Source of the DNA: Erythrobacter sp.
GTDB taxonomy: Bacteria > Pseudomonadota > Alphaproteobacteria > Sphingomonadales > Sphingomonadaceae
Direction: 5' to 3'
Length of the DNA: 64,000 nucleotides
Assembly (NCBI GenBank): GCA_025698865.1
Contig: JAILWQ010000002.1
Span: 270,385-334,384 of the forward strand
Part shown: positions 34,580 through 41,946 of the stretch, piece by piece
Numbering within the stretch: position 1 is the stretch's first letter
Layout: each line of letters opens with the position of its first letter
The notes under the pieces: model-generated
Seen by the model: the letters and a program-made list of their open reading frames with translations, nothing else
What the model was told of the DNA's origin: nothing
Databases searched by the model: none
Program-made: the position numbers and the translations under genes

Positions 34580-34933
34580 GGGGGCAAGCCGCCCCTCTCA
34601 AACTCACCCCATGAAGGTGCAGGGCAAAGCCCCGCCCCCTCAAACTCCCCCACCCATGGAGGGGAAACCCCTCCAAACCTCCCCTTCGGTTCCACCGAAT
34701 ATTGTCGCGGCCCCTAGTCGGGGCCGCGGGCTCTTCTCTCTCTGACTTCGGATCATGCACCAGCCACTCCGGCGTCAAGGACTTCACGGTCCCCCCAATT
34801 TTCAGCCGATACCCAAGGGCATCGTCAGAAAATCGGCTCCCCCGCTCGCCGCCGCTGGCGGTCGCTGCGCGATCCCTGACCCCTCGCGGCTACGGTGCCC
34901 GACCCTCCCGTCAGCGAGAGAAAGGAGCATGAC
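34580..34933 (+). repeat. 354-bp duplicated leader, copy 2
   Basis: Second copy of the leader at 33578-33931, same length, ending at the start codon at 34934. The stretch 34545-34620 also resembles 35364-35445, a third, partial copy. Confidence 0.85.
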
Positions 34934-35308
34934 ATGACCGAACAAAAGATCATCCGTATCGACGGGGGCAGCGCCGAATACTGGCGCGATCGCAAGCAGG
35001 CTTTCGGGCTTATCCGCGATGCCGAGCTTGCCGCAAAGCGTCTGGCCGAGGCGCCGATGTATCTGCACGGCGGCTACGACGAGGATGGCGACGTTATCCC
35101 CATCGAAAACCTCGGTCCCCACGACGATATGGAGGACGCGATCTGGGCCATCGAGGCCGATCCGACTGCGGTGAGCATCCTCGTTGCGCAGGGGCGCACG
35201 AGCATCGGCGGTCACGAGATCGGGGCTGTGGTTCGCGGTTTCGAACCGGACTACGGGCACATCGAGGACCCGGAGAGCAATCCGCTCTGGGGACCGGATA
35301 CCGACTGA
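34934..35308 (+). CDS. Hypothetical acidic protein
   Basis: 124 aa from ATG 34934 (GAAAGGAG upstream). Not recognised. Strongly acidic (ENLGPHDDMEDAIWAIEADP), soluble; acidic DNA-mimic-like composition is compatible with an anti-defence role but this is only a composition argument. Ends before a clear terminator. Confidence 0.65.
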   Translation: MTEQKIIRIDGGSAEYWRDRKQAFGLIRDAELAAKRLAEAPMYLHGGYDEDGDVIPIENLGPHDDMEDAIWAIEADPTAVSILVAQGRTSIGGHEIGAVVRGFEPDYGHIEDPESNPLWGPDTD

Positions 35309-35316
35309 CCCTTCGA

Positions 35317-35348
35317 CGAGAGGCGGCGAAAGCCGCCTCTCGTCTTTG
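35317..35348 (+). terminator. Intrinsic terminator
   Basis: Perfect 11-bp stem CGAGAGGCGGC/GCCGCCTCTCG with GAAA tetraloop followed by TCTTTGCTT. Confidence 0.7.
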
Positions 35349-35363
35349 CTTCGTCGTCAAAGC

Positions 35364-35445
35364 CCTGCCGGCCGGATCGACCGGCCCGCAGGGCTGATGA
35401 AAGGGGCACGCCCCTCTCAACGCTCTCCCATGAAGGAAGGGGCAA
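35364..35445 (+). repeat. Partial third copy of the duplicated leader
   Basis: Resembles 34545-34620 (GGATCGACC, CAGGGCT, ATGAAAGG and a GGGGC/GCCCC hairpin). The remaining gap up to 35751 contains short GGGG/CCCC hairpins and no gene. Confidence 0.6.
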
Positions 35446-35693
35446 GCCCCCTCCTTCAAACATCCTCCCCAAGGGAAGGGCTGAAGCCCCTCCCTTGAAC
35501 CCTCCCATGGGAAGGAGGCGACGGTTCCCTCGCCCTCCTTCCCAAACCCATCCTCCTCTCCCTGGGCCAGGCCATTCTGGCCGCGCCGATACGCTGTCGT
35601 ATGTCCGACCGAATCAGATGGCTGCCTATCCCGCCACTGCGAGGTTGATCACGACGATTCCAGCCGAATTTCGAGTGGAATTTGAAGGCAGAG

Positions 35694-35708
35694 CGACTAT
35701 TATAGTCG
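35694..35708. promoter_or_regulatory. CGACTAT-T-ATAGTCG palindrome
   Basis: Seven-base arms around one central T, about 44 bases upstream of the XRE gene. The GACTAT half-site also forms the arms of the inverted repeat at 30577-30643. Probable operator, perhaps of the XRE protein. Confidence 0.55.
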
Positions 35709-35741
35709 TAGTTCTGGAGTGCGTGCAGGTCTCGGTGGGAG

Positions 35742-35759
35742 GTGATCATGTATGATCAC
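35742..35759. promoter_or_regulatory. Inverted repeat over the start of the XRE gene
   Basis: GTGATCAT-GT-ATGATCAC, perfect 8-base arms with a 2-base spacer; contains the ATG at 35752 and follows GGGAGG. The spacer is too small for an RNA hairpin loop, so a bound dimer is more likely. Confidence 0.5.
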
Positions 35760-36000
35760 CGCTCGCCAATCACGGGCCGCACGCGCGTTGCTGGGTTGGA
35801 CACAGGAGACGCTCGCTGACAAGGCCCAGGTCGCATTGACCGCACTCAAACGCCTCGAATCCCAAAATGGGCTTGAGGTGTTCGAGACGACTCGCGATCA
35901 GGTTCGCCGCGCTCTCGAAGCGGCCGGCATCGTTTTCCTGTCAACGGATAAGGGCGAAGGCGTCTTGCTCCTGCACGAGCGGAGCCCGACGCCGGGTTAG
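35752..36000 (+). CDS. XRE-family helix-turn-helix regulator (QseC-like position)
   Basis: 82 aa with a Cro/C1-type helix-turn-helix (ARQSRAARALLGWTQETLAD and AQVALTALKRLES) and a short C-terminal tail, probably a dimer. Lies just upstream of a DUF2285 gene and the FseA-like gene, the place held by the QseC/QseM switch in the ICEMlSymR7A family. That equivalence is inferred from gene order and size. Two palindromes around its start suggest autoregulation. Confidence 0.78.
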   Translation: MITARQSRAARALLGWTQETLADKAQVALTALKRLESQNGLEVFETTRDQVRRALEAAGIVFLSTDKGEGVLLLHERSPTPG

Positions 36001-36024
36001 CGTCGTGGCCTGCGCATTGACCCG

Positions 36025-36375
36025 TTGCCCATAAAAAGAATGGCTATCTCCCGCCGGAGATGGTTAACAAATACGTTATCCGATCGTGAGCGACTGATGG
36101 GACAAGCGACACAGACATTTCTTGACGAACCACCGTCCAGCCAAACGCTGACACCATATGATCGAGAACACATGAAGCTCTATATGCGCCTGCTCGACGC
36201 AGCGCGCGATGGCGCCGACTGGCGCGAAGCGGTTCGAATCCTCTTCAATCTCGATCCAGAGCGTGATCCCGAGCGTAGCCGCCGCGTTCATGACGCGCAT
36301 CTCGCACGAGCGCGTTGGATGACCGAGCGCGGCTATCGCGAACTGGTCCGCGAAAGTCAGCACCGAACATCATAG
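36025..36375 (+). CDS. DUF2285 domain protein (QseM-like antiactivator candidate)
   Basis: 116 aa as listed, or 92 aa from ATG 36097; neither start has a strong ribosome-binding site. The DUF2285 core is clear (YMRLLDAARDGADWREAVRI then HLARARWMTERGYRELVR). In ICEMlSymR7A the stand-alone DUF2285 protein QseM binds and blocks TraR and FseA, preventing excision and transfer. Here it lies between the XRE gene and the FseA-like gene, so inhibition of that activator is a reasonable role. No LuxR/LuxI pair is in the window. Confidence 0.75.
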   Translation: MPIKRMAISRRRWLTNTLSDRERLMGQATQTFLDEPPSSQTLTPYDREHMKLYMRLLDAARDGADWREAVRILFNLDPERDPERSRRVHDAHLARARWMTERGYRELVRESQHRTS

Positions 36376-36485
36376 CGATGCGCGGGACGCATCACCTGTT
36401 GATCCCGACCCAGCTTCCTCAATTCAACCCGAACGGGAATCGTAGAGTCTCTCCAACTTCCTGAGCTGTGACGTGGGAGGCTCCG

Positions 36486-37260
36486 ATGACACCCAACGCA
36501 TCTACCTGGCGTTCTTCGGCAGACTACGAGCATCTGGATGTGCTGACGCCATCCGATCTGGCTTGGGAGTGGCTCCGCCGCAACGATGCCTATGACGCTG
36601 ATTTTGAGGCATCGGCCTCTGGCCAGGGAGATCCCGAACCGCTGACCGAACGAATCCGGCAGCGGTGGGGACTCCGATTTCCCCGTCGATCCGCTGGCTG
36701 CGCCACCTGACGCCAAGGTATTATGGCTTCCGCAGGAGGACACGAGCGTCGTCATACTGGCGAACGCGCCATCGGAATTTGACGAGCAAATCGGTCTCGC
36801 AGCTACCGTGATCTGGCGCGCCCATCCTCGCTCGCAACCTACGGATGAGGACTACCGGCTCGATATTGGCAACGGACAGCATCTGCAGATCCTCGACTGC
36901 ACGGCCGGCGACGACAGGATCGCCGTCGCCATCGTTCCGCTCGGCCTGGACGGCTTCGACCGGATCGAAGCCGTCCGCCGCTTCCTCTCCGCCCTACATG
37001 GCCGCGCCATTCCTCCCGATACGCGGCTGACCCGGCAGCAGCGCATACGCCTGCGACGGATGCTTCGCGCCTTTGACGGACACAGGGCGGGCGCCACACA
37101 GCAGGAAATCGCGCAAGTCATCCTGAAGATCGGGCCGCTCGACCGCGATGAATGGCAGGCGTCTTCGGCCCGCCACACGATCAAGGCGCTTCTGCGCGAC
37201 GCCCATTCCATGGTCGCGGGCGGCTATCGAAAACTCCTGCGTCATCGTCGCCAACGCTAG
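36486..37260 (+). CDS. FseA-like excision activator made by +1 frameshift (DUF6499 + DUF2285)
   Basis: First frame: ATG 36486 (GGGAGG five bases upstream) to TGA 36708-36710, a 74-aa DUF6499-like protein (LTPSDLAWEWLRRNDAYDAD, RIRQRWGLRFP). The DUF2285 part is in the +1 frame, with no usable start, ending at 37260 (RAFDGHRAGATQQEIAQVIL, HSMVAGGYRKLLR). Shifting by one base after CCC at 36681-36683 joins GLRFP to VDPLAAPPDAKVLWLP and gives one open frame of about 257 aa. This is the organisation of FseA in ICEMlSymR7A, where a programmed +1 frameshift limits production of the activator of the excisionase gene. The excisionase-like gene follows directly. Confidence 0.85.
36678..36684 (+). other. 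Putative +1 ribosomal slippery site TTT-CCC-C
   Basis: In the first frame codons are CGA TTT CCC CGT. A tRNA-Pro on CCC can re-pair with CCC after slipping one base forward; the next codon is then GTC of the DUF2285 frame. Frame positions change from 0 to +1 as required. Confidence 0.7.
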
Positions 37261-37401
37261 CGTAGTTCGACGCCTGGGCTGGTGGGCGATTTCGATACCC
37301 ATCAACTTCGCCCTGCAACTCGCCGGCCTCCCTCCGCCACCGTGGTCGTTGTCCCGCCGCTGACTCGCAGTGGCCGTTCCCAACAGCCCGGAGGCCCGAT
37401 C

Positions 37402-37683
37402 ATGCCACATGAACCCGTCGTTTTGCCGCCGCGCTTCCTGCGCACCAAGGAGGCTGCGGATTTTCTCAGCCTTTCGGCCCGGACGCTCGAAAAACACCGC
37501 ACCTACGGGACCGGCCCTGCCTATCGCAAGCTCGGCGGCCGGGTTGTCTATGCCATCGACGATCTCGAAGCCTGGACCGAGCGCGGTGCGGTAACCTCCA
37601 CCTCCGATCCCCGTGGCTCCGTGCTGCCCGCCAAGCGCCACGCCCTTCCGACCGGCCCGCAGGTCGGGCGCTCCGCCCGCTGA
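37402..37683 (+). CDS. AlpA/RdfS-like helix-turn-helix excisionase (recombination directionality factor)
   Basis: 93 aa from ATG 37402 (GGAGG seven bases upstream). MerR-like winged helix-turn-helix typical of Xis/AlpA: FLRTKEAADFLSLSARTLEK, HRTYGTGPAYRKLGGRVVY, DDLEAWTERG. Directly downstream of the FseA-like gene, as expected for the excisionase that turns the integrase towards excision. It could also act as a transcription factor for the following replication and transfer genes. Confidence 0.82.
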   Translation: MPHEPVVLPPRFLRTKEAADFLSLSARTLEKHRTYGTGPAYRKLGGRVVYAIDDLEAWTERGAVTSTSDPRGSVLPAKRHALPTGPQVGRSAR

Positions 37684-37701
37684 TCGCACCCAGTTCCCTT
37701 C

Positions 37702-38877
37702 ATGGTGGCGCGACGTCGATCCCTTTCCGAGCGCGGGCAGCTCGACCTGTTCAGGGCGCTCCCCGGCGACTTCGCGCCACGAGACGCGCAGGATCTCATG
37801 GCCTATCCCTTCTTCTCCCTCGGCAAGTCAAAACGTGTCGCGCCCATCGACTTCGCCGCCGGCAATGTGACGATCCGGGTCGAGGCGGTCCCCGATCATG
37901 GCATGGCGACGATCTGGGATGCGGACATCCTGATCTGGGCCGCCAGCCAGATCGTCGAAGCCCGTGATACCGGGCTTCGGACGTCCCGGCTGATGGCCGC
38001 CACGCCTTACGAAATCCTCACCTATGTCGGGCGCGGCACGTCGCTGCGCGACTACCAGCGCCTGAAGGCCGCACTCGACCGGCTGCAATCGACCACCATT
38101 TCCACCTCGATCCGGCAACCAGCTGAAGGCCGCCGGCATCGCTTCTCCTGGATCAACGAATGGCAGGAGCGCACCGACCGCAACGGCCGCCCCGATGGTA
38201 TCGAGATGATCGTGCCGGACTGGTTCTATCAGGCCGTCCTCGACGACGCGCTCGTGCTGACCATCGACCGGACCTATTTCGACCTGACCGGCGGACTCGA
38301 CCGATGGCTCTACCGCCTAGTGCGTAAGCACGGCGGCCGCCAGCGTGAGGGTTGGCGCTTCGACTTCCGCCACCTCCATCAGAAGTCCGGCAGCATGTCG
38401 CCATTCAAACGCTTCGCTTTTGAGTTGCGCGACATCATCCGACGCCAGCCCTTGCCGGGCTACCGGCTCTTTCTGGAAGCCGAGATCGGCGGGCGCATGC
38501 TGCTCGCCTTCGAGCCGACACCGGCCTGTGGAAAACCTGTGAATGGCCTCGTGCTATCGGGAACCCGGACTATCGTGCTATCGGGAACCCAAGGCTCGTG
38601 CTATCGGGAACCGAAATCGGGCTTAACGCCCGAAGACCACTCGCAAAATCGCGCCCTTAACTTAGAGTCTAACAAAGACTCTAACCTTGAAGAGCGCGTG
38701 CGCGATGTGGAAAACCTCATCCGCGACACCGCCAGAAGCCTCAGCAGAGCCGCTAGGAACGGCGCATCTGCCACGCCACGCGCTTCCCAGCCGGCCCCTC
38801 AGCCCGGCGGAACCGAGGCTTCCGAAGGTTCCGACACACCCCGCCTTCCTCTCGACTTGCCGGGAGGCGGCCAATGA
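37702..38877 (+). CDS. repA: Plasmid-type replication initiator RepA
   Basis: 391 aa of the RPA (PF10134-like) initiator family: KRVAPIDFAAGNVTIRVEA, DADILIWAASQIVEA, TPYEILTYVGRGTS, and the second winged-helix region DRWLYRLVRKHGGRQREGW. Initiates replication at a nearby origin, which would let the excised circle replicate. The linker (about residues 283-305) is encoded by three 16-17 bp direct repeats, so the origin iterons lie inside the gene. The C-terminal ~80 residues are disordered, Ala/Pro/Ser-rich. Overlaps parA by 4 bases. Confidence 0.88.
   Translation: MVARRRSLSERGQLDLFRALPGDFAPRDAQDLMAYPFFSLGKSKRVAPIDFAAGNVTIRVEAVPDHGMATIWDADILIWAASQIVEARDTGLRTSRLMAATPYEILTYVGRGTSLRDYQRLKAALDRLQSTTISTSIRQPAEGRRHRFSWINEWQERTDRNGRPDGIEMIVPDWFYQAVLDDALVLTIDRTYFDLTGGLDRWLYRLVRKHGGRQREGWRFDFRHLHQKSGSMSPFKRFAFELRDIIRRQPLPGYRLFLEAEIGGRMLLAFEPTPACGKPVNGLVLSGTRTIVLSGTQGSCYREPKSGLTPEDHSQNRALNLESNKDSNLEERVRDVENLIRDTARSLSRAARNGASATPRASQPAPQPGGTEASEGSDTPRLPLDLPGGGQ
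38550..38612 (+). repeat. Three iterons (putative oriV) inside repA
   Basis: CGTGCTATCGGGAACC at 38550, 38574 and 38597, spaced 24 and 23 bp (about two helical turns). A DnaA-box-like TGTGGAAAA lies at 38528-38536, and an AT-rich inverted repeat TTAGAGTC/GACTCTAA at 38662-38684. Together these resemble an iteron origin. Confidence 0.75.
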
Positions 38878-39527
38878 TCATCGCACTCCTCAACCAGAAG
38901 GGCGGTGTCGGCAAGACCACGCTGGCGCTGCATCTCGCCGGAGAACTGGCGCAGGGCGGAAAGCGCGTCACACTTCTCGATGCCGACCCGCAGGGTTCGG
39001 CGCTCGACTGGTCACAGCAACGCGCACGCGAGGGCCTGCCTCGACTGTTCGGCACCGTCGGCCTCGCACGGGACACACTGCACCGCGAGGCACCGGAGAT
39101 CGCCCGCGATGTCGATCACGTCGTCATCGACGGACCGCCGCGTGTCGCCAGCCTCATGCGCTCCGCGCTCCTCGCCGCCGACCTGGTGCTGATCCCGGTG
39201 CAGCCGTCGCCCCTCGATGGCTGGGCCTCGGCCGAAATGCTGGCCCTCCTCGCAGAGGCCCGCATCTATCGGCCCCAACTCGTCGCCCGCTTCGCGCTCA
39301 ACCGCTGCGGCGCGCGCACCGTCATCGCCCGCGAAACGGCCGAAAGCCTTGCAGATCACGACCCGCCCGTCCTTGCCACCACTGTCGGGCAGCGCGTCGT
39401 CTTCGCCGACGCTGCACAGTCAGGTCGTCTCGCAGGCGAGATCGACCGCCAATCTCCTGCCGCGCGTGAAGTCGCAGCGCTCACCGATGAGATTGCGCGG
39501 CTGGGCATCGGGAGGGTCGGCCAATGA
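38874..39527 (+). CDS. parA: ParA family partition ATPase
   Basis: 217 aa, the size of small (type Ib) ParA. Deviant Walker A NQKGGVGKTTLALHLA at residue ~7, Walker A' LLDADPQGSALDW, Walker B DHVVIDGPP. Segregates the replicating form with a centromere-binding partner, perhaps the ribbon-helix-helix protein encoded two genes downstream. Coupled to repA and to the following methyltransferase by 4-base overlaps. Confidence 0.92.
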   Translation: MIIALLNQKGGVGKTTLALHLAGELAQGGKRVTLLDADPQGSALDWSQQRAREGLPRLFGTVGLARDTLHREAPEIARDVDHVVIDGPPRVASLMRSALLAADLVLIPVQPSPLDGWASAEMLALLAEARIYRPQLVARFALNRCGARTVIARETAESLADHDPPVLATTVGQRVVFADAAQSGRLAGEIDRQSPAAREVAALTDEIARLGIGRVGQ

Positions 39528-40267
39528 CCATCCTGACCGGCGACTGCCGCGAAGAAATGCCCTGGCACGCTCCCTACGACATGATCCTCGCCGATCCGCC
39601 CTATGGCGACACCTCGCTCGCCTGGGACCGGCGCGTCGAGGGCTGGGTCGCGCTGGCGCGCGCCGCCCTCAAGCCGACCGGCTCGCTCTGGGTTTTCGGT
39701 TCACTTCGTTCCTTCATGGCGACCGCCGACCACTTCGCCAATGCGGGTCTGCGCATCGCGCAGGAGGTGATCTGGGAGAAGCAGAACGGCACCGGCTTTC
39801 ACAATGATCGCTTCAAGCGGGTGCATGAGCTGGCCGTCCAGTTCTATCCGGCAGAGACCGCCTGGCGCGACATCTACAACGACGTCCAGACCACGCCCGA
39901 CGCAACGGCCCGCACGGTGCGGCGCAAGCAGCGTCCACCCCATACCGGCCAGATCGACGCCGGCCATTACATTAGCCATGACGGCGGACCGCGCCTCATG
40001 CGCTCGGTCATCTACCTGCGCAACTGCCACGGCCGCGCCATCCATCCGACCGAGAAACCGTCGGCGCTCCTGGAAATCCTGATCCGCACGAGCTGCCCGG
40101 AAGGCGGACTTGTCGGTGACTGGTTCGCCGGTTCCGGCGCAGCCGGGGAAGCCTGTCGGCTTTCCGGCCGGAGCTATCTCGGCTGCGAGATCGACGCCGA
40201 CATGGCCGATCTCGCCCGCGCCCGCATCGCCACCGTGCTGCCGTTCCATGACGGAGCCCCGTCATGA
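39524..40267 (+). CDS. DNA methyltransferase (DPPY type)
   Basis: 247 aa. Catalytic motif DPPYGDTSLAWDRRV near the N-terminus (residue ~25) and AdoMet motif I near the C-terminus (GDWFAGSGAAGEAC), the circularly ordered beta-class arrangement of N4-cytosine or N6-adenine methylases. HPTEKPSALLEILI precedes motif I. No restriction enzyme gene is adjacent, so it is probably a solitary methylase protecting the element or marking replication. Target unknown. Confidence 0.88.
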   Translation: MTILTGDCREEMPWHAPYDMILADPPYGDTSLAWDRRVEGWVALARAALKPTGSLWVFGSLRSFMATADHFANAGLRIAQEVIWEKQNGTGFHNDRFKRVHELAVQFYPAETAWRDIYNDVQTTPDATARTVRRKQRPPHTGQIDAGHYISHDGGPRLMRSVIYLRNCHGRAIHPTEKPSALLEILIRTSCPEGGLVGDWFAGSGAAGEACRLSGRSYLGCEIDADMADLARARIATVLPFHDGAPS

Positions 40268-40518
40268 CGGCCGGCACGGACAAGCGCGGCTTCGCTACGC
40301 GCCCAGCCGATCCCGATGGCTGGATCAAGGCTGGCGATGGACGGCCAGCGCGCGATGGCGCCGCAGCCGCCCATTCCGCCCGGCTGACGATCGACATCAC
40401 GCCCGAGCTTCGCGGGCGGATCAAGATCGCCGCGTTCGGGCGCGGCACCACCGTCGCGGACATGCTGCGTGACCTGCTTGCGCGCGAGTTTCCCGACACA
40501 GCGGGAGACCGCCCATGA
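40264..40518 (+). CDS. Ribbon-helix-helix-like small DNA-binding protein
   Basis: 84 aa: disordered N-terminus, then a strand-helix-helix pattern ARLTIDITPELRGRIKIAAF/GRGTTVADMLRDLLAREF typical of ParG/CopG-like proteins. In an operon with parA; a centromere-binding role is likely but not shown. Confidence 0.7.
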   Translation: MTAGTDKRGFATRPADPDGWIKAGDGRPARDGAAAAHSARLTIDITPELRGRIKIAAFGRGTTVADMLRDLLAREFPDTAGDRP

Positions 40519-41000
40519 TCGGTATCGATGCCCATGATGGCGATCTGACCCGCGTGGAACTGACCTGGGTGGAGGGCAGGACCGAATACTGGATCAGGTT
40601 CGGCCATGAGGCGGGAACGCAGATCCTCGACCGCAACCGGCGCGTCGTTTCTTTCGGTCCTGGTTCGGTGTTCGCGTTCGTCCGCTGGGCGGCGAACGAC
40701 CACGGCACGATCATTTCGCGCCTCGACATCCTGCGCGCGGTTGCGCCGGGCGAATCCTATCAGACGCTGCCCTTCGTCCGTCCGGGCGGCGAAATCCTGC
40801 TGAAGATCGAAGGCTGGCCGAAGGTTGAGGCCGTCCTTCGCCATGTCGACGGGATCGAGGCCATTGGCGTCGATCCCGCCCAGGTCGATCCCGATCACTG
40901 GCGGCATGTCGCCCACTGGATGAACGCAGGCGAAGCGCCGCGTCCTTACACCGCCGAGCGCCATCAGGCATGGCTCCGGCGCCGGGAGATCGCCCCATGA
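40515..41000 (+). CDS. DUF2840 domain protein
   Basis: 161 aa. Conserved core of the family visible: VFAFVRWAANDHGTIISRLD, then YQTLPFVRPGGEILLKI and DPDHWRHVAHW. Function unknown; always found between partition and traF genes of this type of ICE. 4-base overlaps on both sides. Confidence 0.82.
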   Translation: MIGIDAHDGDLTRVELTWVEGRTEYWIRFGHEAGTQILDRNRRVVSFGPGSVFAFVRWAANDHGTIISRLDILRAVAPGESYQTLPFVRPGGEILLKIEGWPKVEAVLRHVDGIEAIGVDPAQVDPDHWRHVAHWMNAGEAPRPYTAERHQAWLRRREIAP

Positions 41001-41542
41001 CGCGCTTTCGCTATGTCATGGTGACGGCGGCGGCCACGCTGGGGATCGCCATCGCCGGATTCGTTCCGACCGCGCCAAGGCTGCTCTGGAACGCATCGGC
41101 CAGCGTGCCGATCGGGTTCTACACCGTCGCGCCCGCTGATCGGATCGAGATGCCCGATCTGGTCGCCGTCATGCCACCTGAGCCGTTCGCGTCCTACATG
41201 GTGGACCGCGGCTACGTCGCGCGCGACGTGCCGCTTCTGAAGCGCGTGATCGGCCTGCCCGGACAGCGCGTCTGCCGCGCCGGCCGCGCCATCGCCGTCG
41301 ATGGTGTTCCGCTCGGCGAAGCACGCGACCGCGACAGCCTCGGCCGAGACCTGCCGGTCTGGCAGGGCTGCCGCGTCATCGCCGAGGGCGAAGTCTTCCT
41401 GATGAACCCGGACGTCGGCGACAGCCTCGACGGCCGCTATTTCGGCCCGTTCCCCGCCTCGGCGGTGATCGGCCGCGCGATCCCGCTTTTCACCGACGAA
41501 GACGGCGATGGCCGCTTTGTCTGGCGCGCGCCGATGCGGTGA
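40997..41542 (+). CDS. traF: TraF, S26-family conjugal transfer peptidase
   Basis: 181 aa from ATG 40997 overlapping the previous stop. N-terminal TM (residues ~7-24), catalytic Ser36 in SVPIGFY and Lys82 in PLLKRVIGLPG, as in RP4 TraF. It matures the pilin TrbC, in RP4 by cyclisation. Membrane-bound with a periplasmic active site. Confidence 0.9.
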   Translation: MTRFRYVMVTAAATLGIAIAGFVPTAPRLLWNASASVPIGFYTVAPADRIEMPDLVAVMPPEPFASYMVDRGYVARDVPLLKRVIGLPGQRVCRAGRAIAVDGVPLGEARDRDSLGRDLPVWQGCRVIAEGEVFLMNPDVGDSLDGRYFGPFPASAVIGRAIPLFTDEDGDGRFVWRAPMR

Positions 41543-41610
41543 CGGCGCGTCCGCTGCGGGGCGTGCGAACGGCCCGCGTCTTCTCCACCGCATAGCAAAG
41601 GAAACCTCCC

Positions 41611-41946
41611 ATGGCACAGATCGGCCAATTTACCCGCACCCCGTCCGGCTATTCCGGGCATGTCCGCACCCTCACGCTCGACGCGGAGTTGACCTTCGTT
41701 CCAGCAGAGAACGCCGAGGCGGAGAATGCGCCCGCCTACCGCATCCACCTCGGCGACGAGGACGGACCGGAAGTCGGCGCGGGCTGGAAACATTCCGGGG
41801 AACGCGCCGGGCCGTTCGTTTCGGTCCTGCTCGACGATCCCGTCTTCCAGCAGCCGATCCGCGCCCGCCTGTTCCAGGCGGACGAGGACGGACGCGACTG
41901 GGGCTTGCACTGGACCCGCCAAAAGAAGCGCGACGAGCAGGAATGA
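41611..41946 (+). CDS. DUF736 family protein
   Basis: 111 aa: MAQIGQFTRTPSGYSGHVRT start, then YRIHLGDEDGPEVGAGWK and YVSVxLDDP-like VSVLLDDPVF. Very common small protein of rhizobial-type ICEs and plasmids; function unknown. Coupled to the lytic transglycosylase gene by a 4-base overlap. Confidence 0.87.
   Translation: MAQIGQFTRTPSGYSGHVRTLTLDAELTFVPAENAEAENAPAYRIHLGDEDGPEVGAGWKHSGERAGPFVSVLLDDPVFQQPIRARLFQADEDGRDWGLHWTRQKKRDEQE

Noticed and set aside
38550..38612. CRISPR array
   Set aside because: Only three short repeats with 7-8 bp between them inside a coding gene and no cas genes; iteron arrangement fits better.
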